Positions 1 to 5,897 of a DNA stretch of 7,689 nt are shown here, piece by piece; position 1 is the stretch's first letter, and each line of letters opens with the position of its first letter. The translations under genes and the position numbers were made by a program. The DNA comes from Lachnospiraceae bacterium. Its GTDB lineage: Bacteria; Bacillota_A; Clostridia; Lachnospirales; Lachnospiraceae. The notes under the pieces were generated by a model. It did no database searches. It saw only the letters and a program-made list of their open reading frames with translations, and was not told the DNA's origin. The stretch spans positions 1-7,689 of the forward strand of contig JAGCAV010000416.1 in NCBI GenBank assembly GCA_017652545.1, in the 5' to 3' direction.

Positions 1-232
1 GGTAAACGGGGAACTGAGGCAGGACTCAACGACCGACATGCTGATCACGGGGATCGATGAGATCATCAGCGAACTGAGCCAGGGAATGACGCTGCAGGCC
101 GGGACGATCATCGCGACGGGCACACCGAAGGGCGTCGGCCTCGGCTTTGATCCGCCGAAGTGGCTCCATGCCGGTGATGTGGTGGAGTGTGAGATCGATG
201 GGATCGGAGTGCTTGAAAATCCGGTCAGGTGA
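1..232 (+). CDS. FAH-family hydrolase/isomerase, C-terminal fragment
   Basis: The open frame enters from the left edge (first full codon at base 2) and stops with TGA at 230-232, giving the last 76 residues. The fragment begins VNGELRQDSTTDM, followed by IATGTPKGVGLG and then GDVVECEIDGIGVLENPV. These are the hallmarks of the C-terminal half of the fumarylacetoacetate hydrolase fold: the QDS/T-DM helix start, the TGTP-GVG substrate loop and the final G-L-NPV strand. Family members are Mg/Mn-dependent and cleave or isomerise 2-keto or 2,4-diketo acids, for example fumarylpyruvate, 2-hydroxyhepta-2,4-diene-1,7-dioate, or the 2,4-diketo-3-deoxy sugar acids of the diketo-hydrolase pathways. The metal ligands lie upstream of the window, so activity and substrate cannot be judged. 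The next gene starts 33 nt downstream, which suggests cotranscription. In this sugar-gene context a sugar-acid role is plausible but inferred. Confidence 0.88.
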   Translation, partial: VNGELRQDSTTDMLITGIDEIISELSQGMTLQAGTIIATGTPKGVGLGFDPPKWLHAGDVVECEIDGIGVLENPVR

Positions 233-265
233 CAGGAACATGAGGAGGGGAGCGGGAGAGGCATT

Positions 266-976
266 GTGAAGATCAGTATCCTAACCATCAGCCCTGAAGA
301 GTTTTCGGGTCTTGGCCATGACCATGTCATTGACAGAGCCGTGCGAAGCGGGCAGCTCAGTCTTGAAATCGTGGATATCCGCCTGTTTGCGGACGGGTGT
401 TTCCGGAAAGTCGATGATTCCCCGTACGGGGGAGGCGCAGGCATGATCATGCGGGTCGCGCCTGTCATGAGCGCCGTGAGGAGTGTCAGGAAAGAGGATG
501 AGGATACCTGTGTGATCGCCCTTTCCCCCGCAGGAAATAGATATGATCAGAAGATGGCCGGGGCGCTGAAGGAATACGGGCACCTGATCATCATCTGCGG
601 TCATTATGAGGGACTGGATGAGCGGATCTATGCGTATGCCGACAGGATCATTTCAATGGGGGACTACATCCTTTCGGGCGGAGAGATCGCTGCCATGGCG
701 ATCGCGGATTCGGTCGCCAGGCTCCTTCCGGGCGTGATCAGGGAAAGCTCACTGGCGGAAGAGAGCTTCACGGACGGCCTGCTTGAGTACCCGCAGTATA
801 CAAAACCGGCTGACTATGAAGGCCGGAAAGTGCCGGAAGTCCTGCTTTCCGGCAACCATGAGGCGATCCGCGCGTGGAGGCGTGAGCAGGCCGAAGCGCG
901 CACGCGCAGATGCAGGCCGGATCTGCTTCCCGAGCGGCAGGAAGAGGTGCCGGGGCCCGGAGGGATGCATGACTGA
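266..976 (+). CDS. trmD: TrmD-like tRNA (guanine37-N1)-methyltransferase
   Basis: This 236-residue protein belongs to the SPOUT-class TrmD family, which uses S-adenosylmethionine to methylate G37 of tRNAs and helps prevent +1 frameshifting. Visible motifs are VDDSPYGGGAGM (49-60), ICGHYEGLDER (110-120), the trefoil-knot cofactor loop ISMGDYILSGGE (129-140), RLLPG (152-156), and FTDGLLEYPQYTKP (168-181) with the expected catalytic Asp at 170. KVPEVLLSGNH (188-198) and a basic C-terminus follow. Length is close to normal (about 240-255). The start is GTG at 266, since the protein then begins MKISILT as the family does, with GGGAGAG at 254-260 as ribosome binding site. Two points are odd. It lies among catabolic genes rather than with rpsP-rimM-rplS. 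The segment before VDD reads FADGCFRK where typical TrmD has a DKH/DRH motif. It may therefore be a divergent second copy; the family call is firm, the exact substrate is not. Confidence 0.9.
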   Translation: MKISILTISPEEFSGLGHDHVIDRAVRSGQLSLEIVDIRLFADGCFRKVDDSPYGGGAGMIMRVAPVMSAVRSVRKEDEDTCVIALSPAGNRYDQKMAGALKEYGHLIIICGHYEGLDERIYAYADRIISMGDYILSGGEIAAMAIADSVARLLPGVIRESSLAEESFTDGLLEYPQYTKPADYEGRKVPEVLLSGNHEAIRAWRREQAEARTRRCRPDLLPERQEEVPGPGGMHD

Positions 977-997
977 CAGCATGACAGGAGAAGAAAG

Positions 998-1942
998 ATG
1001 GCGGAAATACTGACAATGGGGGAACTGCTGGTTGAGATCATGAGACCTCACGAGGATATCCCTTTATATGAACCGGATTATTTCAGAGGTCCTTTCCCGA
1101 GCGGCGCGCCGGGCATTTTCATCAGCACGGCGGCGCGTCTCGGCCACTCCGCGGCGATCATCAGCGGTGTCGGAAAGGATGATTTCGGGGAGACGGTCTT
1201 AAGAAGGCTGAGGAAGGACGGCGTGGACATCAGCCGTGTCCTGGTATCCGACCGGGGAAATACCGGGGTGGCTTTTGTGACCTATTTCGCGGACGGAGAG
1301 AGAAAGTTTCTCTTCTATATGGATCACTCGCCCTGTGTGATGGCAAAGGCGCCGGAGGACATGTCCGGCCTGGAAGATACAAAGTATGTGCATATCATGG
1401 GCTGCTCCCTGATGTCCGACATCACGTTCGCTAAAGAGATCATCAGGACAGTCGACCTCATGAAGGCACACGGCGCGAGGATCAGCTTCGATCCGAATGT
1501 GCGGCTGGAGATGATGAAAGACCCGGGGGTATGGCAGATTCTCCAGGATATGCTGAAAAGATGCGCCATCCTGATGCCGGGTGTGGCGGAGCTGAAAATG
1601 CTCACAGGCGAGGATGACGTTGAAAAGGCGGTCGGGAAGGCATTTCAGAATGAAGGCCTGGAACTGCTGGTGCTTAAAAACGGGTCAAAGGGATCTGTTG
1701 TCTACGACCGCAGCGGGATTGCGGCAAGGCAGGAGGTCTTCCGGGTGAAGCAGCTGGATGCCACCGGGGCAGGGGACTGCTACGACGCGGCGTTCATCTG
1801 CGGACTGGCAGAAGGAAAGAGCATACAGGAAGCAGCCAGGATGGGGGCTGCGGCAGGAGCACTCAACGCGGCAGCCTTCGGGCCGATGGAAGGAGATATC
1901 TCTCCGGATACGGTCATGGGAATGATCGCGGCTAATGTATAA
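998..1942 (+). CDS. PfkB-family carbohydrate kinase
   Basis: This 314-residue protein is a ribokinase/PfkB-fold sugar kinase, transferring the ATP gamma-phosphate to a sugar or sugar-acid hydroxyl in the cytoplasm. The C-terminal signature is present as LDATGAGDCYDAAF (253-266), with Asp260 as the expected catalytic base and GAG as the anion hole. FDPNVR (164-169) is typical of the fructokinase/2-keto-3-deoxygluconate kinase branch, and SGVGKDDFG (56-64) matches signature 1. The N-terminal substrate loop reads PSGAPGIF (34-41) rather than the GG-x-x-AN of ribokinase or fructokinase, so substrate recognition may differ. ATG at 998 is preceded by AGGAG at 986-990, 7 nt away. It starts 21 nt after the trmD stop and ends 15 nt before the VOC gene. 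Substrate candidates include fructose, 2-keto-3-deoxy acids or a deoxypentose (deoxyribokinases are in this superfamily and pair with DeoC), but none is proved by sequence. Confidence 0.92.
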   Translation: MAEILTMGELLVEIMRPHEDIPLYEPDYFRGPFPSGAPGIFISTAARLGHSAAIISGVGKDDFGETVLRRLRKDGVDISRVLVSDRGNTGVAFVTYFADGERKFLFYMDHSPCVMAKAPEDMSGLEDTKYVHIMGCSLMSDITFAKEIIRTVDLMKAHGARISFDPNVRLEMMKDPGVWQILQDMLKRCAILMPGVAELKMLTGEDDVEKAVGKAFQNEGLELLVLKNGSKGSVVYDRSGIAARQEVFRVKQLDATGAGDCYDAAFICGLAEGKSIQEAARMGAAAGALNAAAFGPMEGDISPDTVMGMIAANV

Positions 1943-1957
1943 AAAGAAAGGAAGAGC

Positions 1958-2341
1958 ATGATGGAAAAGGGTATTACTGGTGTGCAGCATGTCGGGATCC
2001 CGACGAAAAAGTTTGAGGAGACAAAGGCCTTTTTTGGAAAGCTGGGTTTTGTCCCGGCTTATGAAACGGTTCATGAAGGTGACGCTGTTGCTTTTATGCG
2101 CCTTGGAAACCTGACGTTTGAGATCTATGAATCGGACGAGGTTGCCGGCCGCATCGGCGCGATCGAGCATGTGGCGCTGGATGTGAAGGATATTGAGGCA
2201 ACCTATCAGTGGATCTGCGCTGAAGGGCTCAATACGATGGATGATGAGATCCATTTCCTGCCATACTGGGATAACGGAGTCAGATATTTTACCATCAAGG
2301 GACCGAATGAAGAAAAGATCGAATTCAGCCAGTATCTGTAA
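1958..2341 (+). CDS. VOC/glyoxalase-fold metalloprotein
   Basis: This 127-residue protein belongs to the vicinal oxygen chelate superfamily. Two beta-alpha-beta-beta-beta repeats are visible: VQHVGIPT (9-16) to LTFEIYE (52-58), and IEHVALDV (69-76) to EKIEFSQ (119-125). His11, Glu55, His71 and Glu122 fall where glyoxalase I-type enzymes place their four metal ligands, so it is probably a catalytically competent metalloenzyme rather than a binding protein. The family includes glyoxalase I, methylmalonyl-CoA epimerase, extradiol dioxygenases and various isomerases. The genes begins ATGATG; the ribosome binding site AGGAAG (1949-1954) is 3 nt from the first ATG and 6 nt from the second at 1961, so the second may be the real start. 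Its position between a sugar kinase and an aldolase suggests isomerisation or detoxification of a carbonyl intermediate such as methylglyoxal, but that is inference. Confidence 0.88.
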   Translation: MMEKGITGVQHVGIPTKKFEETKAFFGKLGFVPAYETVHEGDAVAFMRLGNLTFEIYESDEVAGRIGAIEHVALDVKDIEATYQWICAEGLNTMDDEIHFLPYWDNGVRYFTIKGPNEEKIEFSQYL

Positions 2342-2371
2342 GAAGCCGTTCATTCGGAAACAGGAGGACGG

Positions 2372-3094
2372 ATGATGGTAAAACTGACAAAGAAAGCCGC
2401 TGACATGACAACGGCAGAACTGGCCCGGTACATCGACTATTCCGTGCTGAAGCCGGAGTTTACCGAGCAGGAGATCATTGACCTGACGAAGGACGGTGTC
2501 GCGCTCGGATGCGCGACGATCTGCATCAACCCGGGATATATGGAACTGTGCAGACCGTATGTGGAAGGCAGCAGCACAAAACTCTGCCCGGTCTGTGACT
2601 TCCCGTTCGGGACCAGTTCCACGGCGTCCAGGGTGGCCCAGGCAAAGATCATTCTGGATCATCACGCGGATGTGACCGGCGAGCTTGACATTGTCGCGAA
2701 TTTCGGACTGATCAGGAGCGGAAAGTATGATGAGGTGACGAAGGACATCAGGGCGGTCGCCGATGTCTGTCATGCCGCGGGGGTCCCTGTTAAGGTCATT
2801 CTTGAAACGGATGCCCTGAACGAGGAGCAGATCCGGAAAACCTGCCGCTGCTGCGTACAGGCGGGAGCGGATTTCGTGAAGACCAGCACCGGATTCCTGA
2901 CGGGTCATGAAAGTCATGGGGCAACGCCGGAAGTGATCAGGATCATGCAGGAAGAAGTCGGCGACAGATGCCGGATCAAGGGCAGCGGCTGCATCCGTAC
3001 CAGGGAACATTTCCTCCAGCTGATCGACATGGGCATAGACCGCATGGGGATCGGATACAGATCTGTTCCGGTCGTGCTGGATCTGAAAAGATGA
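2372..3094 (+). CDS. deoC: DeoC-like class I aldolase
   Basis: This 240-residue protein has the DeoC/deoxyribose-phosphate aldolase TIM-barrel pattern. These enzymes split 2-deoxyribose-5-phosphate into acetaldehyde and glyceraldehyde-3-phosphate through a Schiff base. Seen here are IDYSVLKPEFT (21-31; the usual form is IDHT-LKP), ELDIVANFGLIRSG (104-117) with Asp106, ADFVKTSTGF (166-175) with the Schiff-base Lys170, and RIKGSGCIRT (201-210) with the activating Lys203. The catalytic triad is complete. The phosphate site is altered: canonical K-x-SGG-x-RT is KGSGCIRT, and the terminal G-x-SS loop is GIGYRS (226-231), so Ser238 and Ser239 of the E. coli enzyme become Gly and Tyr. A different or unphosphorylated substrate is possible. 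AGGAGG (2362-2367) lies 4 nt from the first ATG and 7 nt from the second at 2375, which favours the latter. The stop overlaps the next start (ATGA). Family membership is secure; the symbol names the family. Confidence 0.88.
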   Translation: MMVKLTKKAADMTTAELARYIDYSVLKPEFTEQEIIDLTKDGVALGCATICINPGYMELCRPYVEGSSTKLCPVCDFPFGTSSTASRVAQAKIILDHHADVTGELDIVANFGLIRSGKYDEVTKDIRAVADVCHAAGVPVKVILETDALNEEQIRKTCRCCVQAGADFVKTSTGFLTGHESHGATPEVIRIMQEEVGDRCRIKGSGCIRTREHFLQLIDMGIDRMGIGYRSVPVVLDLKR

Positions 3095-4491
3095 GGGGCG
3101 GAACGGACTATCTGAAAAAGCTGCGGAAGGGTGAGCCGCTCTCCCTCAGACAGCTGAGCATGATGACGATACGTCTGAGCATACCGGCCATCATGGCACA
3201 GATCTCGACCATTGTCATGCAGTATATCGATGCGTCCATGGTGGGGACACTGGGCGCGGCCGGGTCTGCTTCCATCGGCCTGGTCTCTTCGACGACATGG
3301 CTGTGCGGCGGGATCGCGATGGCGATCGGCATGGGTTTTTCCGTGCAGTGCGCACAGAAGATCGGCGCCGGACAGATGGATGAAGCCAGGAACCTGGTAC
3401 AGACCGGCATGCTGGTCACGCTGCTTTTTTCCATACTGATCGGCGGGATCGGCATGGGGATTGCCCGTTTCCTGCCTGTATGGCTGCGGGGCGATCCCGC
3501 GATCCGGAAGGATGCCTCGTCCTATTTCTTTATCTATGCGCTCTTCTTTGCGGTTGAGCGGATCAATTTCCTGGGAGGAAGCTTTCTGCAGGCAAGCGGA
3601 AACATGCGGACGCCCGGCATCCTGCATGTGATGATGTGTGTGCTGGACGTGATTTTCAATGCCATCCTGATCTTCCCGGGCATGACACTGTGGGGCGTGA
3701 TCCGGATCCCCGGACTGGGCCTTGGTGTTGCCGGAGCGGCGCTGGGAACCGGCCTGGCCAAGCTGTGCTCGATGGTGCTGATGCTTTACTTCCTGTATCG
3801 GAAGTCACCGGTCCTGCGCATGTGGGAGCGGGAGAGACTGCGCATCCGGCGTGATCATATCCGGAAAAGCATTCGGATCGCATTGCCCATTGCGGTGGAG
3901 AATGTCATCATGAACAGTGCCCAGATCGCTTCCACGAGAATCGTGGCACCGCTGGGAACCGTGGCGGTCGCTGCCAACTCACTGTCGATCACGGCCGAAT
4001 CGCTCTGCTATATGCCCGGTTTCGGCATATCAGCGGCTGCCACAGCCATTATCGGACAGAGCATAGGCGCCCGGAGAAAGGATCTGACACGCCGGATCGG
4101 CTGGCTGATCACGGGACTTGGCGTTGCCGTTATGACCCTTAACGGAATATTGCTGTACGTTTTTGCGCCGTTTATGATCGCGTTCTTAAGTCCCGTTCCG
4201 GAGGTGATCGCTCTCGGAACCAGGGTGCTGCGCATCGAGGCATTCGCGGAACCCCTGTATGCAGCCTCCATCATATCCACAGGCGTGATGCGCGGAGGAG
4301 GAGACACACTGGGACCCGCGGCGCTCAGCCTGATCTGCATGTGGGCCATCCGCATCCCGCTGGCACTGTTCCTTTCCCTGAGGATGGGGCTTGCCGGCGT
4401 GTGGACAGCCATGTGCATCGAGCTGTGTATCCGCGGCGTGCTTTTCCTGGCCAGGCAGGCACAGGGAAAATATGCAAAGAATGCAGGATGA
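3091..4491 (+). CDS. MATE-family efflux transporter
   Basis: This 466-residue integral membrane protein shows about 12 hydrophobic segments in two homologous halves, as in MATE (NorM/DinF) antiporters that export cationic drugs or metabolites using H+ or Na+. Repeated elements support this: AQKIGAGQMDEARN in the first half and IGQSIGARRKDLTRR in the second (each the loop after TM2 or TM8), plus RIVAPLGTVAVAAN and MRGGGDTLG. The start chosen is ATG 3091, which overlaps the deoC stop as ATGA. The frame stays open to 2968, but the extra 41 residues would be inside deoC and are hydrophilic and not MATE-like. No good Shine-Dalgarno is visible at 3091, so translational coupling to deoC is likely. 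A MATE pump is unusual among sugar-catabolic genes; it may export a toxic intermediate, or it may be unrelated to the pathway. The family call is strong and the substrate unknown. Confidence 0.92.
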   Translation: MRGGTDYLKKLRKGEPLSLRQLSMMTIRLSIPAIMAQISTIVMQYIDASMVGTLGAAGSASIGLVSSTTWLCGGIAMAIGMGFSVQCAQKIGAGQMDEARNLVQTGMLVTLLFSILIGGIGMGIARFLPVWLRGDPAIRKDASSYFFIYALFFAVERINFLGGSFLQASGNMRTPGILHVMMCVLDVIFNAILIFPGMTLWGVIRIPGLGLGVAGAALGTGLAKLCSMVLMLYFLYRKSPVLRMWERERLRIRRDHIRKSIRIALPIAVENVIMNSAQIASTRIVAPLGTVAVAANSLSITAESLCYMPGFGISAAATAIIGQSIGARRKDLTRRIGWLITGLGVAVMTLNGILLYVFAPFMIAFLSPVPEVIALGTRVLRIEAFAEPLYAASIISTGVMRGGGDTLGPAALSLICMWAIRIPLALFLSLRMGLAGVWTAMCIELCIRGVLFLARQAQGKYAKNAG

Positions 4492-4555
4492 TGAAAGGAA
4501 AAAACACGTAAGATCAGGGTGAAGGTAATCAAATAATCAGGGAGGATATGTAGCG

Positions 4556-5623
4556 ATGGCCAGAGAATTCAAAAAGCTGATGATCGGCAAAAAACTGCCC
4601 GGCGGCGCCAGGGTACAGACAGTGAATGTGGAAATACCCGAACCCGGGCCGGGGCAGGTGCTGCTGAAGATGAAGGCGGCAAGCCTGTGCGGAAGCGACC
4701 TGAAGTACATCTACTATGAGCATACGGACAAGACAGGCGGTGCCCGCTATGACGACGTGATCGCAGGACATGAGCCAAGCGGCCAGGTTGTGGAAGTCGG
4801 TGAGGGCGTTCTCGATTTTAAAGAGGGAGACCGCGTGCTGGTCTATCATATTCAGGGCTGCGGATACTGTGACGAGTGCCGGAAAGGTTTCTTTATCAAC
4901 TGCCAGAATCCGGAACGAAGGGCATACGGCTGGCAGAGGGACGGCGCGCTTGCCGAATACATGGTGGCGGATGTGTCCACCTGCATCCACCTTCCCGATT
5001 TCCTGACCTATGAGGACGGCGCCATGATATCCTGCGGGTTCGGCACAGCCTGGCAGGGCCTGATGCGGGCAGGTGTGTCCGGAAAAGACCGGGTGCTGGT
5101 CATGGGGCTCGGGCCGGTCGGACAGGCGGTCGTCATGCTGGCGAAAGGGCTTGGCGCAGAGGTGATCGGCGTTGACATCTCCGAAGAGCGTATGGCGATG
5201 GCACAGAAGGTCGGATGCAGCGCCGTGTTCGACGGGAAGGACGAGGCAGTCGTGGACAGGATCATGGCCTGTTCCGGCGGGAAGGGCGTGGAGGTTGCCA
5301 TTGACTGCTCCGGAAGCAGCATCGGCAGGCACCGCTGTCTGGAAGCGGCAGCTATGTGGGGCCGGGTCGTGTATCTGGGCGAACAGGGGACCGTGACTTT
5401 TGAACCGAGTCCGCTCCTGCTGCACAAGAACCTGACCCTGATGGGTTCCTGGGTGACTTCCGTCGCGAATATGGAAAAACTGGTGGACTTCCTGGCCCGC
5501 AAACAGATCCATCCCAATGAGATCATTACCCACAGGTTTGCCTTAAAGGATGCCGAGGAGGCTTACCGCGTATTTGCCACCGGAAAGACCGGCAAGGTGT
5601 GCGTCAATATGGAACTGGAGTGA
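4556..5623 (+). CDS. Zinc-dependent medium-chain alcohol/polyol dehydrogenase
   Basis: This 355-residue protein is a medium-chain dehydrogenase/reductase of the sorbitol/threonine dehydrogenase type, oxidising a secondary alcohol of a sugar, polyol or sugar acid. The catalytic zinc ligands begin with Cys45 (SLCGSD, 43-48) and His72-Glu73 (AGHEPSG, 70-76). Structural zinc ligands Cys102, Cys105, Cys108 and Cys116 have the exact C-x2-C-x2-C-x7-C spacing. The Rossmann motif GLGPVG (184-189) is followed by VIGVDISEER with Asp207 at the end of the second strand, which normally favours NAD+ over NADP+. ATG 4556 is preceded by GGGAGG at 4540-4545 (10-nt spacing). The 64-nt gap after the MATE gene is the longest in the operon and shows no convincing promoter. 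The gene is followed by an intrinsic terminator and appears to be last in the operon. Exact substrate is unknown. Confidence 0.92.
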   Translation: MAREFKKLMIGKKLPGGARVQTVNVEIPEPGPGQVLLKMKAASLCGSDLKYIYYEHTDKTGGARYDDVIAGHEPSGQVVEVGEGVLDFKEGDRVLVYHIQGCGYCDECRKGFFINCQNPERRAYGWQRDGALAEYMVADVSTCIHLPDFLTYEDGAMISCGFGTAWQGLMRAGVSGKDRVLVMGLGPVGQAVVMLAKGLGAEVIGVDISEERMAMAQKVGCSAVFDGKDEAVVDRIMACSGGKGVEVAIDCSGSSIGRHRCLEAAAMWGRVVYLGEQGTVTFEPSPLLLHKNLTLMGSWVTSVANMEKLVDFLARKQIHPNEIITHRFALKDAEEAYRVFATGKTGKVCVNMELE

Positions 5624-5632
5624 TCCCGCCCG

Positions 5633-5659
5633 GCAGGATACGCCAGGCCGGAATCCTGC
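5633..5659 (+). other. Inverted repeat in the 3' untranslated region
   Basis: GCAGGAT (5633-5639) and ATCCTGC (5653-5659) are perfect 7-bp inverted arms separated by 13 nt, just after the dehydrogenase stop and about 50 nt before the terminator. It could form a transcript hairpin that protects the mRNA 3' end. No T-tract follows, so it is not itself a terminator. Confidence 0.4.
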
Positions 5660-5711
5660 GCAGAATCTTTGCAGGACCGGGTGTGCAATGACAATCGGAC
5701 AGTCGTACGGG

Positions 5712-5749
5712 AAAGGGACAGCGGAACGAAAAACCGCTGTCCCTTTTTT
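5712..5749 (+). terminator. Rho-independent terminator
   Basis: The arm AAAGGGACAGCGG (5712-5724) pairs perfectly with CCGCTGTCCCTTT (5734-5746), making a 13-bp stem with a 9-nt loop, and the T-run covers 5744-5749. It ends the operon that finishes with the dehydrogenase at 5623. In the reverse direction the T-run is short and interrupted by C, so it should act mainly on + strand transcripts. It separates that operon from the promoter that begins at 5786. Confidence 0.93.
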
Positions 5750-5785
5750 GGCGTAAAAAGCAGTCGGATCTGTCAAAAAACGGTA

Positions 5786-5815
5786 TTGACGAAACGTTTC
5801 GCGCCGTGATATAAA
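5786..5815 (+). promoter_or_regulatory. Sigma-70/sigma-A type promoter for the FGGY kinase operon
   Basis: The -35 element TTGACG (5786-5791) matches TTGACA at five of six positions, and the -10 element TATAAA (5810-5815) matches TATAAT at five of six. The spacer is 18 nt, within the functional range. The predicted start point is near 5822. The promoter lies directly after an intrinsic terminator and before the kinase gene, as expected for a separate transcription unit. Two palindromes overlap it (see the operator entries). Confidence 0.82.
5790..5801 (+). promoter_or_regulatory. Operator palindrome 1 (LacI-family type)
   Basis: CGAAACGTTTCG is a perfect 12-bp palindrome with the central CpG typical of LacI/GalR-family operators. 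It overlaps the last bases of the -35 element and enters the spacer, where a bound repressor would block RNA polymerase. The outer bases do not match the CcpA cre ends (TG...CA), so a dedicated local repressor is favoured over catabolite control. No regulator gene is in the window. Confidence 0.75.
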
Positions 5816-5821
5816 ATAGAG

Positions 5822-5833
5822 TGGAACGTTTCG
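5822..5833 (+). promoter_or_regulatory. Operator palindrome 2 (LacI-family type)
   Basis: TGGAACGTTTCG matches operator 1 at 10 of 12 positions and keeps the right half-site intact. Its CpG centre is 32 bp from that of operator 1, close to three helical turns, so both sites face the same side of DNA. It covers the predicted transcription start. The spacing suits paired binding by repressor dimers or a tetramer. Confidence 0.72.
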
Positions 5834-5846
5834 TGTTTTTGGCCTG

Positions 5847-5870
5847 TGTCCTGTGCGGATTCGCAGGACA
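5847..5870 (+). other. Leader hairpin upstream of the kinase RBS
   Basis: TGTCCTG (5847-5853) and CAGGACA (5864-5870) are perfect inverted arms. The stem extends by a T-G and a G-C pair to 9 bp with the loop CGGATT. It lies about 25 nt downstream of the predicted start of transcription and 18 nt before the GGAGG of the kinase gene. It may stabilise the transcript or tune translation. No known riboswitch class is recognised, and it does not resemble the two upstream operators. Confidence 0.45.
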
Positions 5871-5897
5871 TGAAGGCATGACAGATGTGGAGGAAAG

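Noticed and set aside
1685..3010. Long antisense open frame (441 codons) across the PfkB, VOC and deoC genes
   Set aside because: It crosses three well-supported genes on the other strand, resembles no family I know, and is rich in His, Arg, Pro and Cys as expected from reading GC-rich codons backwards.
2968..3090. Upstream extension of the MATE gene
   Set aside because: The frame is open, but the added residues overlap deoC coding sequence, are hydrophilic and do not fit a MATE N-terminus. ATG 3091 overlapping the deoC stop is more natural.
4492..4555. Possible promoter between the MATE gene and the dehydrogenase
   Set aside because: The AT-rich stretch AATCAAATAATC gives a weak -10 lookalike, but no suitable -35 hexamer lies at 16-19 nt upstream. 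Only the RBS is supported.
4529..5533. Antisense open frame (334 codons) opposite the zinc dehydrogenase
   Set aside because: The + strand gene has full zinc and nucleotide-binding motifs. The antisense product has low-complexity His/Ala composition and no recognisable domain.
5789..5802. CcpA cre site
   Set aside because: The central AAACGTTT core fits, but the outer TG and CA positions of the cre consensus do not match, and the paired arrangement favours a dedicated LacI-family repressor. CcpA cannot be fully excluded.
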